NCBI RefSeq assembly: GCF_000445445.1
Contig: NZ_ASXP01000002.1
Location: forward strand, 310,001-374,000
Length of the DNA: 64,000 nucleotides
Source of the DNA: Sporomusa ovata DSM 2662
Lineage (GTDB): Bacteria > Bacillota > Negativicutes > Sporomusales > Sporomusaceae
Direction: 5' to 3'
This document shows, piece after piece, positions 52,746-61,752 of the stretch (its first letter is position 1; each line of letters opens with the position of its first letter). Position numbers and translations under genes: made by a program. Under the pieces are notes generated by a model. That model was given only the letters and a program-made list of their open reading frames with translations, had not been told where the DNA came from and searched no databases.

Positions 52746-54004
52746 TTTTTCGGTTCACCGTCCTTTTTAGCTCCCGCCTGGTTTAACTGGTACGAGTCAA
52801 CAATATTTGTATTAACAAAATTTAAGCTCTGCAGCCGCCGATCACCGCCATCAAATGGCTCTATGCCAAGCAGCGTTCCTAAAATTTCATTCAATGTCAT
52901 AAGACCGGTACTGGTCGCCAGATTTGCAAGTTCAATCTTATTTGCCATTGACAGATATTCCAGGCGATTGTAATAACATTTAACCCGATGCCCAACATCC
53001 TGCTCTCGCGAGGTAAATAAACACGCTGACATTCCCTGTTCAAATTCGGCGATAAAATCCTCAATACAGGTTTCGTAAAATGCCGCTGCCTGTTCACCGG
53101 TATAGTCACCGCATAATACAGCTTCTGATATGCCATAGCGCTCGCGAACAATTCCTTTTAAAAACGCCATTACCTCACTTTTTATTTCCACCGCTTTCAT
53201 GTTTAGCGGCGTAAACTCACCTGCAAGGTCTGTGGCAACTATGCCTGCTTTGCTGCTAAAAACATGTTCCTCGAATTTATCCCTTGCGGCCTTAATCTTA
53301 TCGGCATCAATCAGTGTTTTCGCAGTATATAGTCCAGTAATTTTTAAGCTGGCTTCAATACTTTTTGGTAATCCCTGTAGTACCTGGTCCAGCACCTTAA
53401 CTGAACTTAGTAAATTCGCCGTGTCCGGACGGCCAAAATCATTACCGCCGCCAACAATAGTATTTTTACCGCGCCGCCATTTTAGGTGGATAATATCGTC
53501 GTATGGCAATATATCATAAGTGCCATCACGCCAGTAAAATTTAATCTCCCAAACATTACCGGTATCATCGGTACCGATCTCAATCTGTGTCGGGTTAAGA
53601 GGGTAAAACGCAGTATATTTGCGGTATGGACTACCTTGCATATCATAAACAATGTCATACTGTGGATAAATGAAGCAATTATGGTCCTTACGCCGCAGCC
53701 ATTCACAACAAGCCAGAAAGTCTTTTGTGGTTTGTAATGGATTCGGCTTAAATCTAAAAAGCCGTGTAATATCATCGTTTTGCTGGCGAATATTGCCTGG
53801 CTTTTGCACTACGGAAACAATATCTATCTTGGAAATTTCAGTGGCTATACGGTCAATACAGTTGTTAACGAAATCACTGAGATAAACATCCTCGCCGAAT
53901 TGGCTAAATATTGCCCGGCCATCGTTTAAGATGGAGGTTAATGTCTTGGATATTTTTCTATCAGTATAACGATCAAGCACGCCCTTTAGATAATTTAATA
54001 TCAA
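52742..54004 (-). CDS. Phage portal protein, HK97 type
   Basis: TTG 54004 follows GGGGGTGAT. The 420-residue protein has NCIDRIATEISKIDI, EWLRRKDHNCFIYP, DIIHLKWRRG, ERYGISEAVLCGDYTGEQAA and MTLNE-type C-terminal LGIEPFDGGD. It forms the packaging and ejection ring. Confidence 0.92.
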   Translation of the reverse strand: MILNYLKGVLDRYTDRKISKTLTSILNDGRAIFSQFGEDVYLSDFVNNCIDRIATEISKIDIVSVVQKPGNIRQQNDDITRLFRFKPNPLQTTKDFLACCEWLRRKDHNCFIYPQYDIVYDMQGSPYRKYTAFYPLNPTQIEIGTDDTGNVWEIKFYWRDGTYDILPYDDIIHLKWRRGKNTIVGGGNDFGRPDTANLLSSVKVLDQVLQGLPKSIEASLKITGLYTAKTLIDADKIKAARDKFEEHVFSSKAGIVATDLAGEFTPLNMKAVEIKSEVMAFLKGIVRERYGISEAVLCGDYTGEQAAAFYETCIEDFIAEFEQGMSACLFTSREQDVGHRVKCYYNRLEYLSMANKIELANLATSTGLMTLNEILGTLLGIEPFDGGDRRLQSLNFVNTNIVDSYQLNQAGAKKDGEPKK

Positions 54005-54008
54005 TGTA

Positions 54009-55754
54009 TCACCCCCTTGCTAAGAATTCAGATTTAAACCGACTGAAAGTTGCTTGTCCAATAATAAATCCTAACGTACCATCAATACGATTTTTCGACT
54101 GTCCTTGCAGCTTAACCGGCATAATCAGCCCGAGTTTATTTACAGTGTACGATGTATTTTTCAAGCACCAGCGGTCAACCTCGTTGTTATTGTAGTTAAG
54201 TTTTTTGCTTTTCAGGTCAGATTCAACCACCCGCATCGGTCCAGACAAAGAAAGGAAGTCCATATTTATTCTTTCCAGGACTTCCTCTCCAAAATATTCT
54301 GTTACCAGTTTTTTAAAATCAAGTGCGTGCCAGTTGTCGTAACCTATTTTAAACGGCATCATTTTGTATTGTTCATATAATCCGTAAAACCATTTCACAA
54401 CATAAACAGCATCCACTTCGCTGCCGGGACAAATTGTTACCAGGCCTTGCTTTGCCCATTCGCGGTAATTCTTTTTCTCGGGGTTCAGTTTGTTTTCATC
54501 TTCCAGAATAGCATCGGCTTTTTCCTCGCAAATGAAGTACATTGTCATGGTAAAAGTTCGGCCTGTTTCCTTATCATAAAATAGCGCCTTGGCATTACAG
54601 AGATCTGTTGTCTCCGCAAAATCTAAAGCACCTATATAATATTTACCTCTAAATTGTTCCGGGTCAAAGGTTGCTGGATTGTTTATATCGGCTTCGGTTA
54701 GCCAGGCCGCAGCGCTGTTTTGCTTGATATTAAAATCTTTTGCCAGCATATAACTTCTGACAGCTGTCTCTGTTTTGGCCTGTGCAACCAGGCCATCAAG
54801 GTATGACCATTTTTTCGATACTCCCAAATTGGGGTTCGATTTTACCCAAGAACTGCGATTTTGATATATTTCTTCTTCGCTATCCTGAGTGTAAAGCCAC
54901 ACTAACAACCTCTTATTCAGTATTTCGCCCTTTAGTACACGCCGGGCATAGGCTAAACGATTGTCTAGGTATCCATCGTCAGTAAATCCCTCCGTGGTAA
55001 TCTCAAATAATATAGGTTCTAACTTAGTACTCATTGACTGCTTTATCGGCATAACTAAACTGTCGTCTTTGAGCTCGTGCACTTCATCAACTATCGCAAA
55101 GTCAACATTTTTACCCTCTTTGGCACCAGTCTTAACTGACAGTTTTTTTATTTTAGCCTTGTTTTGGCGGGAGAATTTACCCTTCTTTGACTTTTGCTTT
55201 GGGTTTCCCATAAATATTCCCTTAATGTTTTTACGGCTAACCCTTTCAAGGCTTCTGGATTCTTCCCGCATGTTGTTGATTTCGTCAAAAACTATGGATG
55301 ATTGCTCATAATCGTTTGATGCACACAGGATGTTTGTGCCAGTTTCCCCACAAAAAAACTCACAGTTGCCAAGAGCGGCACACAGCGAGCTTTTTCCGTT
55401 TTTCCGACCTATTATTAAAATTACTTCTGTAAAACGCCTGAGCCATTGCTTTGCTTCTTCGTCATAAATCTTAAAAGCGTAAGTCGTTTCGATTAAAGCC
55501 TTTTGCCATAACTCCAACAAGAACGGTTTACCTGCAAAGGGCGAAATACTATGACAGCATTTGGTTTCGATAAATTTAATGCGCTTCCATGCGCTTTCTA
55601 ATTCATATCTAAACTGATTGTCCAGTAGATCAGTAATTAAGTTTTCAAGGCAAAGTACTAACTCATGTCCAATAATAATTTCATCAGACTTGCACTTCTC
55701 GTAGTATTCCAGCAGATAGGACTGCGGATATTTCGTTTTTAATTCAGTTAACAT
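54009..55754 (-). CDS. terL: Terminase large subunit
   Basis: The 581-residue protein has the ATPase motifs EVILIIGRKNGKSSLCAA (Walker A) and NVDFAIVDEVHELKD (Walker B), then EITTEGF (coupling motif), and a C-terminal nuclease with GALDFAETTD and the later Asp residues. It is of the HK97/Terminase_1 type. ATG 55754 follows AAGGAGG. Confidence 0.93.
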   Translation of the reverse strand: MLTELKTKYPQSYLLEYYEKCKSDEIIIGHELVLCLENLITDLLDNQFRYELESAWKRIKFIETKCCHSISPFAGKPFLLELWQKALIETTYAFKIYDEEAKQWLRRFTEVILIIGRKNGKSSLCAALGNCEFFCGETGTNILCASNDYEQSSIVFDEINNMREESRSLERVSRKNIKGIFMGNPKQKSKKGKFSRQNKAKIKKLSVKTGAKEGKNVDFAIVDEVHELKDDSLVMPIKQSMSTKLEPILFEITTEGFTDDGYLDNRLAYARRVLKGEILNKRLLVWLYTQDSEEEIYQNRSSWVKSNPNLGVSKKWSYLDGLVAQAKTETAVRSYMLAKDFNIKQNSAAAWLTEADINNPATFDPEQFRGKYYIGALDFAETTDLCNAKALFYDKETGRTFTMTMYFICEEKADAILEDENKLNPEKKNYREWAKQGLVTICPGSEVDAVYVVKWFYGLYEQYKMMPFKIGYDNWHALDFKKLVTEYFGEEVLERINMDFLSLSGPMRVVESDLKSKKLNYNNNEVDRWCLKNTSYTVNKLGLIMPVKLQGQSKNRIDGTLGFIIGQATFSRFKSEFLARG

Positions 55755-55809
55755 GCCGCAGCCTCCTTAATTTTTATTGCCAATGATTACTCACCGGGAC
55801 CACCTACCT

Positions 55810-56244
55810 TTATTCATTTGCTTCCTTGAGTAATTCCTCAGCATTATCATTCATGTATCTTGACACACTGATATATCCGTCAGTGTTGCTTTTTTCTGAG
55901 AATCCTCGGAATTTAACCCTTGCTGGATACATCCTTACAACTTTGTCACCATCTGTTTCCACAACTACCGCCCAACCAAAAATATGCAGTAGATTATTGA
56001 TTAGCCAAAGCATTCCCGACTCTCTAAACTCCTCAATACTTTTTTCAGAAACCATTTGATTCCCTGATAACTGAGTTTTCTTTAAAGATTTATAGGACGG
56101 AATATCCTTTATAAAATAATCTTCAAATTCACCAACAGGAACAACGCAGTCTCCACATAACGGACAACATATGCCCTCTAGATCAATTCCATGAAATATT
56201 GCATTGCATTTTTCATTTAAGCATTTATAGGCTATATCTCTCAT
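55810..56244 (-). CDS. Zinc-ribbon phage protein, unknown role
   Basis: The 144-residue protein starts with a four-Cys ribbon, KCLNEKCNAIFHGIDLEG and CCPLCGDC. The rest has LWLINNLLHIFGWAVVVETDGDK, similar to short prophage proteins next to terminases. It lies between the two terminase genes. Function unknown. Confidence 0.65.
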   Translation of the reverse strand: MRDIAYKCLNEKCNAIFHGIDLEGICCPLCGDCVVPVGEFEDYFIKDIPSYKSLKKTQLSGNQMVSEKSIEEFRESGMLWLINNLLHIFGWAVVVETDGDKVVRMYPARVKFRGFSEKSNTDGYISVSRYMNDNAEELLKEANE

Positions 56245-56257
56245 GATCTACCACCTT

Positions 56258-56572
56258 CTATTCAAACTCAGCCAGATCGTCTTCTTCGTCATTTACATTA
56301 CGACCCAGTATCCCTGACAGCTTAGCAATATAATTCAAGTAATTAGCCCTTACCTTAACAATCATTCGACTAACCGGCAATTCTTTTTGCATAGCTGGGT
56401 TATCTGGGTTCAGCTTTATTAACCCTGTTTGCTTGATAATTTCATTCAGGCGGTTTAACTCAACTCGTAAACGGGCAACTTCCCATATCGCCCCGTCTAC
56501 CAGTGCCAGTTGCTTTTCATCAACGCCGGCAAATAATGCCTTGATTCTCTCATACTCACTCGTAGTATCCAC
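56258..56572 (-). CDS. P27-like terminase small subunit candidate
   Basis: GTG 56572 follows GGAGGTAAA. The 104-residue helical protein has LNEIIKQTGLIKLNPDNPAM and IVKVRANYLNYIAKLSGILG, which resembles P27-type terminase small subunits. A second small-subunit candidate lies at 57370, so one may have another job. Confidence 0.6.
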   Translation of the reverse strand: MDTTSEYERIKALFAGVDEKQLALVDGAIWEVARLRVELNRLNEIIKQTGLIKLNPDNPAMQKELPVSRMIVKVRANYLNYIAKLSGILGRNVNDEEDDLAEFE

Positions 56573-56699
56573 GATTTACCTCCAAGTTCCTGCGCTTTCG
56601 AAAACCATCCAGGGAAAAGTCAAAATTTTAGTGTGTATGAAAATGTTGCCCATTCCCCGGTTTCCTGGCGGCTGGTTGAAAACGCGAAGGCGGGGGGCG

Positions 56700-57368
56700 T
56701 CACTTAATGTACTCCTGCCACCATTTCTCGACGTACTTTATCCAGTCGCTTTTAACTGCCTGCAATGCACTCGCTCTATTAAAACATTCTTCCTTAGTTG
56801 CTTCACAGTATATGAGCTCTGCCCCAAGCTCTTTAGCAAGTCGATCACGCTCGAACTTGTGGGGATAACCACCAATAATGTACGCGTCATGCCATTCACC
56901 ATATCGAGTCTTAATCATGTCTAGCATTTTATCTCTGAGAGCAAACACATTAAATCTCAGATTGTTCGGCTTGTCATATAATGACTGACCTGATATACAT
57001 TCATACAGTTTATCAATGTCGAGTATCATGTCGCCATACTGTGACAACTGATTAACAAGTGTTGTCTTGCCTGATAGTGGTGAGCCATAGACTATAAATA
57101 CATCGTGTCGATTATATCCATACCGCTTATGTTCAGCGTTATGGCAATCAAAGCAGATTAGTTCAATCAGTTTAGGATTAAGAGTAATATTGATATCGTT
57201 TATGTTTTGCGGCGTAAGCGTGACTGAATGGTGACCGATTAGCTTGGACGTATCAATCATGACTTTATTGCAGCGCTGGCATATCGGGCCACGCTCTAGT
57301 ATTAGGTTGAACCTTAGGTCTATCCATGCCCTCGACGTATAAAGATTACGGGAAAACGATTGCGCCAT
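56700..57368 (-). CDS. HNH domain fused to P-loop kinase-like domain
   Basis: Residues 1-80 form an HNH module (LERGPICQRCNKVMID, LIGHHSVTLTPQNI, ELICFDCHNAEHKR). Residues ~88-222 are a P-loop kinase: VFIVYGSPLSGKTTLVNQL, DMILDIDKLYE, AYIIGGYPHKFERDRL. The fusion lies next to the terminase genes, where HNH proteins help packaging cleavage. The kinase-like half could be for nucleic-acid or nucleotide phosphorylation. ATG 57368 follows AAAGGA. Confidence 0.8.
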   Translation of the reverse strand: MAQSFSRNLYTSRAWIDLRFNLILERGPICQRCNKVMIDTSKLIGHHSVTLTPQNINDINITLNPKLIELICFDCHNAEHKRYGYNRHDVFIVYGSPLSGKTTLVNQLSQYGDMILDIDKLYECISGQSLYDKPNNLRFNVFALRDKMLDMIKTRYGEWHDAYIIGGYPHKFERDRLAKELGAELIYCEATKEECFNRASALQAVKSDWIKYVEKWWQEYIK

Positions 57369-57369
57369 G

Positions 57370-58101
57370 TTACCATTCCTTTAGTTTAAGTTCTCTTTCT
57401 CGTAGATTCAGCACTTCATTATCGTACACAATCTTATGTTTAACCATAATCAACCTTGCCTTTTTCTCTTGGACCTGCGTGAGTGCTTGTTCAACTTTTA
57501 GGATGTCATCGATTTTCCTGCACTCGACCTCAGTGATCTCAGTAATAACCATCTTAGCTTCTGGAATAATCACTACTTTACTGGTACCGGTCTTTTCGTC
57601 GTAAACCTCCACAGGATTCTTCTGAATCTGAAGTTCCTGTAAAATCTTACGCTCTTTTTCGGTCAGGCCATCCATTAGCCGCTGAATGCGTTCCATCATA
57701 CGGCGTTCACGGATCGTAATCAACCATAACTCCTCTTCTATCTGAGCCAACATATCTGTATTGATTGTTTCACATAACGCCTTTTCCTTATCGGTAAGAC
57801 AATCCATCCATATAGTTTCATAAGCACCGGTAGTGACCGCGTTCTTATTAGCTTTTGGTGCACCATGTCCAACAGAATTTTTATTTCCTTTGGGTGCTCC
57901 TCTTTTGGTAATATTACCCTTGCTTTGATTGGTAATGTTACTATTGATTTTTTCATCCCACTTATCCTGGCACTTCCACTTCCTGACCAATGTTTCAGTA
58001 ACTTCAAGTTGTTTAGCAATTTCTTTAGGAGGGATAGTTTTATTACTATCCCTCCATATTTCAAAAGCCTTATCTCTTTTGGGGCTCCTTTTTGCCGCCA
58101 T
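57370..58101 (-). CDS. Terminase small subunit, PBSX/XtmA-like
   Basis: ATG 58101 (MAAKRSPKRDKAFEIW) is used; the longer frame adds four residues. PPKEIAKQLEVTETLVRKWK is a DNA-binding helix-turn-helix; a basic KRGAPKGNKNSVGHGAPKAN follows, then long helices. This pattern is that of PBSX XtmA-type small terminase proteins. It probably selects the packaging site. Confidence 0.78.
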   Translation of the reverse strand: MAAKRSPKRDKAFEIWRDSNKTIPPKEIAKQLEVTETLVRKWKCQDKWDEKINSNITNQSKGNITKRGAPKGNKNSVGHGAPKANKNAVTTGAYETIWMDCLTDKEKALCETINTDMLAQIEEELWLITIRERRMMERIQRLMDGLTEKERKILQELQIQKNPVEVYDEKTGTSKVVIIPEAKMVITEITEVECRKIDDILKVEQALTQVQEKKARLIMVKHKIVYDNEVLNLRERELKLKEW

Positions 58102-58122
58102 ATTACATATCACCCACCTCCA

Positions 58123-58371
58123 CTATAGATCATCCTTCTGGAGTTCAATATCAAGTTCGATGAGCTTCTTAAGATCATCAACACTATTGATCTCGATATT
58201 GCCCTTTTGAAAGTCGTTAACCCATTTAGCAATACCAGCTTGGACAATCTTGCGATACTTTGCTTTAGATTCTGTTATTCCTTCGATAATGGTAGCCTGA
58301 TGCTGAATAAGCAAGCTATCTTTATTATTTTTCGAACATTTGTTTGTGGTTGATATTGTCAACACCCCCAA
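58123..58371 (-). CDS. Small helical phage protein
   Basis: The frame opens at TTG 58371; other starts (GTG 58365, TTG 58362) are possible and GGGGGTG lies near. The product has ITESKAKYRKIVQAGIAKWV and a Leu/Asp-rich end KKLIELDIELQKDDL. It is the first gene of the packaging block. No family recognised. Confidence 0.55.
   Translation of the reverse strand: MGVLTISTTNKCSKNNKDSLLIQHQATIIEGITESKAKYRKIVQAGIAKWVNDFQKGNIEINSVDDLKKLIELDIELQKDDL
58333..58346. promoter_or_regulatory. Candidate LexA (SOS) box
   Basis: CGAACATTTGTTTG has one mismatch to CGAAC-N4-GTTCG. It repeats 15 bases of the box at 25183. It lies inside the 5' end of the 58123 gene frame, so it may be chance. Confidence 0.35.
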
Positions 58372-58391
58372 CCATCTTGTAAAATGATGGT

Positions 58392-58484
58392 GAGATAGTA
58401 GCCATCATAATCTGTGGCCACAGTACAGCCTACTATCTCCTGCCGGGAGTGTCCGGAATGGGACGGATGTTAGCGCATCCGTCC
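58392..58484. repeat. Two hairpins between the packaging genes and the moron gene
   Basis: GAGATAGTAG/CTACTATCTC (58392-58439) and GGACGGATG/CATCCGTCC (58461-58484). The second has TTT on the plus side. They fill the 200-bp divergent gap, where promoters for both strands should also lie. Confidence 0.5.
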
Positions 58485-58574
58485 TTTGTCATGTCAAAAT
58501 TAAAACTAATATTTAGGTATTAAAGATATGTAGGAAACAGATAATATGCATAAAACATAAGGAGGAGCAAGCAC

Positions 58575-59120
58575 ATGAGTAATCAAATTATAGTATGGTC
58601 TATGTTAATTCCGCCATGGCTAACACTTTTCTTTATGAAGCGACAGGAAATTAAAAGATGGATGCCTGCAGCCTTGTTTGTAATAGTAACAACTACGATA
58701 ATTCATGAAGTAGGATTCACATGGGGAATCTGGGAAACACATGAAAATACTTACCCTCTTGGTCATATGATAAGTTTTACTTATGGTGCATTACCTGTTG
58801 GAGCAATGTGGATTCTTAAATATACCTATGGACGATTTTGGTTATATGCCGCTGTTCAGTTAGTTGGTAGTGCAATTCTTGTTTTTATAGTTCAACCGTG
58901 GCTGCATGTAAGAGGGATTTTTGTATATGTTGATCAAAATAATGCCTTAGCTGGCATAGGAGCATTTTCAACAACTCTTGTGCACCTTTTATTAGTTTAC
59001 CTTTACCAAATGTGGCAAGATGAAGGATTAGTTCTGCCTAAACAGAAAATTTCTCCTTCTCCTATAGGCCTACAACCTGCAGCATCAAAACCAATTTCAG
59101 ATAATAAACCCGATGAATAA
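58575..59120 (+). CDS. CBO0543-family membrane protein (prophage moron)
   Basis: ATG 58575 follows AAGGAGG. The 181-residue protein has about five membrane segments (IIVWSMLIPPWLTLFF, ALFVIVTTTIIHEVGF, FWLYAAVQLVGSAILVFI, FSTTLVHLLLVYLY) and IHEVGFTWGIWE, typical of the CBO0543 family common in spore formers. It is alone on the plus strand within a minus-strand operon, the mark of a moron expressed in the lysogen. Function unknown. Confidence 0.75.
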   Translation: MSNQIIVWSMLIPPWLTLFFMKRQEIKRWMPAALFVIVTTTIIHEVGFTWGIWETHENTYPLGHMISFTYGALPVGAMWILKYTYGRFWLYAAVQLVGSAILVFIVQPWLHVRGIFVYVDQNNALAGIGAFSTTLVHLLLVYLYQMWQDEGLVLPKQKISPSPIGLQPAASKPISDNKPDE

Positions 59121-59133
59121 GAATAACCTCACC

Positions 59134-60498
59134 TTATTTCAACTTCATACCCTTTTGGTTTGTGAACTCTTCCCATCGCCGAACAATCACATCACAATAC
59201 ACCGGAGCCAGTTCCATCATGAAGCAGACCCGTTCAGTTTGCTCAGCAGCCATCAACGTACTACCAGAACCACCAAAAAAGTCGACCACACTCTCACCTG
59301 GCCGACTTGAATTCTGTATTGCCCTAGCACAAAGCCCGAGCGGTTTCATTGTTGGATGTTCACCATTTCGGAGTGGTTTTTCAAAGCGCCAAACTGTTAA
59401 CAAGCCATCATCACCAGCCTGCAACACTTCAAACGATGGTACCCGTATAGTCACACTCTGAATACCTGCTGTAAAAGTAAGCAGCGCCCCATTATCGTCT
59501 TGCTGGACGACGATCGGCGCTGCCTCTTCTATGATGGTGCCTTGCTTTCGGCCACCAAAGAAACGATGCGAAGCACCAGGCTTCCACCCATAAAGAATGG
59601 GCTCGTGCTGCCACTGGTAATCCTGTCGACCAATAACGAACTGATTCTTAGCCCATATCAAACACTGCTTGAGCAACCAACCAGAATCCTGTAGCGCACC
59701 TCGGAAGTTACTCCCCTCAGTATCTGCATGGCAAACATAAATAGCCCCGCCCGGTTGAGTAATACTAAACATCGTGGTAAATGCACTCTGAAGAAAATAA
59801 TTGAACTGTTCCGCCGGCATATTATCATTTTGAATGGTTAACTTATCAGCGGTCCCGCCCTCATAGGCAACATTATATGGTGGATCAGTAAAAACCATTG
59901 TTGCCAGATTCCCGCCCATTAGTTTTTGAACATCAGAGACTACTGTAGCATCACCACACATAAGTCGATGGCAACCAAGCTTCCAAATATCTCCTGGTTT
60001 TGTCACTGGCTCTTTGATTTCTGCTGCTGATAAGGCCGGATCGAAGTTATCTTCTTGGACCTCCACAGTTTTAAAGTCGGCCAACAAATTATCAATCTGC
60101 TTATCCGAAAATCCGGTTAAAGTTGTATCATATTCGCCAGCGCTCAACTCAGCTAACATGCTTGCTAATAAACTATCATCAATTTGCGATAGTTCAGCAA
60201 TACGGTTATCAGCAATTAAATCCGCCCACTCCTCCGCCTCATTTGCATAATCTTGCCGATCTACTGGTACCTGACTTACGCCAAGAAGCTGTGCTGCCAG
60301 AAGTCGACCATGACCGCGCACAACAAAACCAGAGCGGTTACTAACTGTAATTGGAGCACGCCAGCCCTGGTTTTTTATTATCTTGGCCAATAATTCAATT
60401 TGTTTTTGTGGATGCTGATTAGGGTTTCGCGGGCATGGTACCAACGTTGTTATATCAGCTAGTTCATTATATACACAATGTATTTGTATTTCGCTCAT
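59134..60498 (-). CDS. ParB-domain DNA methyltransferase
   Basis: Residues 1-110 are a ParB/Srx-like domain (CPRNPNQHPQKQIELLAKII, FVVRGHGRLLAAQLLG). The rest is an N4/N6 methyltransferase: VFTDPPYNVAYEGG (motif IV) and SVVDFFGGSGSTLMAAEQT (motif I), in beta-class order. Such proteins are orphan phage methyltransferases that protect phage DNA. No cognate nuclease is next to it; the HNH gene upstream is not of that type. Confidence 0.9.
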   Translation of the reverse strand: MSEIQIHCVYNELADITTLVPCPRNPNQHPQKQIELLAKIIKNQGWRAPITVSNRSGFVVRGHGRLLAAQLLGVSQVPVDRQDYANEAEEWADLIADNRIAELSQIDDSLLASMLAELSAGEYDTTLTGFSDKQIDNLLADFKTVEVQEDNFDPALSAAEIKEPVTKPGDIWKLGCHRLMCGDATVVSDVQKLMGGNLATMVFTDPPYNVAYEGGTADKLTIQNDNMPAEQFNYFLQSAFTTMFSITQPGGAIYVCHADTEGSNFRGALQDSGWLLKQCLIWAKNQFVIGRQDYQWQHEPILYGWKPGASHRFFGGRKQGTIIEEAAPIVVQQDDNGALLTFTAGIQSVTIRVPSFEVLQAGDDGLLTVWRFEKPLRNGEHPTMKPLGLCARAIQNSSRPGESVVDFFGGSGSTLMAAEQTERVCFMMELAPVYCDVIVRRWEEFTNQKGMKLK

Positions 60499-60511
60499 TT
60501 ACCTCACACCT

Positions 60512-60895
60512 CTAATAGCTTACATGTTCTGATTTCACCATGGCCTTAAGCGTATCCCTCAGCCCTTTAATCTGTTCTAATCGGTCAACTGCCTTAATTT
60601 CCAGTGCCTTTGCATCAATATAAGCCTGCTTTAATTGCTTAACTCCCGGATCACTGTTTGCTTTGGCGTTGATCATAGTCTGGTGATTCGCCTTAAGTCC
60701 GTACACTTCCATGGCCATTACTTTTGCCGACGATAGCGCATCATCATAAACAGCCTTAGCATTAGTTCGATTGACTTTGTATTTACTGATTATCGGCGTC
60801 AGCTTTGTTATCTCGTTCTCGGCCAACGACAATAGGTAACGATACTCTTGCAATCCCGCGTTTTCTGGTATGATTATTTCTAAAATGTCAGGCAT
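60512..60895 (-). CDS. Helical phage protein of unknown function
   Basis: The 127-residue protein begins MPDILEIIIPENAGLQEYRY and is mostly alpha-helical with coiled-coil tendency (ALEIKAVDRLEQIKGLRDTL). Its start overlaps the HNH gene end by 16 bp. It has no known family. Confidence 0.6.
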   Translation of the reverse strand: MPDILEIIIPENAGLQEYRYLLSLAENEITKLTPIISKYKVNRTNAKAVYDDALSSAKVMAMEVYGLKANHQTMINAKANSDPGVKQLKQAYIDAKALEIKAVDRLEQIKGLRDTLKAMVKSEHVSY

Positions 60896-61149
60896 CTTCT
60901 TCGCCTCCCCACAATGTGCAGTAGCGTCTCCTTACTGATCTCCCCACTATGCGCCTTCCTATGGCATATCCAGCATAGGCATACAGTGTTATCTTCAGTA
61001 TCACCGCCATTGCTACCCCGGCTCTTGATATGGTGAACTTGCAATAAATAAGAGCTACCGCACACCTCGCAATGCCCGATAGCTCTAATCTTGTCTATGC
61101 AGTTTTTATCATGGATTCGCGGGGTTTTCGGTATTGGAGTTACCTTCAT
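60880..61149 (-). CDS. HNH endonuclease-like protein
   Basis: The 89-residue protein has CEVCGSSYLLQVHHIKSRG and NTVCLCWICHRKAHSGE: two Cys pairs and the HNH core His. In many phages such free HNH proteins act with terminase. The start overlaps the previous gene by 4 bp. Confidence 0.8.
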   Translation of the reverse strand: MKVTPIPKTPRIHDKNCIDKIRAIGHCEVCGSSYLLQVHHIKSRGSNGGDTEDNTVCLCWICHRKAHSGEISKETLLHIVGRRRRCLTF

Positions 61150-61256
61150 CGTAGTACCCCAGTCACCTTGCTGCCTTTCTTGCCTCTTGGCAGCGTAGGC
61201 GGGTGAACAATGGCTGTAGTTGTTGGTACTGGTTTGGGTTTTGCTTTATCGCTCAT
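61146..61256 (-). CDS. 36-residue basic phage peptide
   Basis: ATG 61256 follows AGGAGGCGAAG. The product MSDKAKPKPVPTTTAIVHPP ends KGSKVTGVLR. Pro/Lys-rich, unstructured. The frame open to 61328 overlaps a terminator, so the short start is preferred. Confidence 0.5.
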   Translation of the reverse strand: MSDKAKPKPVPTTTAIVHPPTLPRGKKGSKVTGVLR

Positions 61257-61282
61257 AAGCTTCGCCTCCTGTTTTTGGGCAT

Positions 61283-61306
61283 AAGAAAAGCGCCCCGAAG
61301 GACGCT
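61283..61306 (-). terminator. Terminator, first copy
   Basis: The minus strand reads AGCGTCCTTCGGGGCGCTTTTCTT after the 61318 gene. A near copy lies at 61728. Confidence 0.7.
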
Positions 61307-61317
61307 GATTATTATTT

Positions 61318-61653
61318 TTAAAAATCAACTTGTTTATCTAGAAATTCCTCTAAATATGGCAACTCTACTGGAGAACAAAGAAAAGTTGAGCCATTATTTC
61401 TTTGCTTAATTATAACAAATATCTCTGGATAATTATTTGAGTTTCTCCCTGGCAGACCAGAAATATAAACTTCGCCGTCGCCCTCCCAGCATGTGTGTTC
61501 CCTAAATAATTTCTTTGCTATTTCAATTTTTTGTTTCAAGATTTCCTCGCCGTCTTCAATATCACCTTTTTCTGCATCTAAAGCTTCTCTTTCGGTCATG
61601 AAACCAACAAAGTAGTCCGTTGGATTCAATGTGTAAATAAACGCTTTTTTCAT
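61318..61653 (-). CDS. Phage protein of unknown function
   Basis: The 111-residue acidic protein begins MKKAFIYTLNPTDYFVGFMT and has TCWEGDGEVYISGLPG. AAAGGGG lies before ATG 61653. Terminators lie on both sides (61283 and 61728), so it is an independent small unit inside the early region. Confidence 0.65.
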   Translation of the reverse strand: MKKAFIYTLNPTDYFVGFMTEREALDAEKGDIEDGEEILKQKIEIAKKLFREHTCWEGDGEVYISGLPGRNSNNYPEIFVIIKQRNNGSTFLCSPVELPYLEEFLDKQVDF

Positions 61654-61727
61654 TGTAAATTACCCCTTTCACCATTTTTATACCCTCTTCGGCAAAAAGG
61701 AAGTAATTTCCTGCAAGTTACAGCATA

Positions 61728-61752
61728 AGAAAAGCGCCCCCTTGAGGACGCT
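61728..61752 (-). terminator. Terminator, second copy
   Basis: The minus strand reads AAGCGTCCTCAAGGGGGCGCTTTTCTT. It ends the early genes to its right. The 61753-61950 stretch shows only A/T-rich sequence and, near 61920, possible promoter-like AT runs. Confidence 0.7.
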
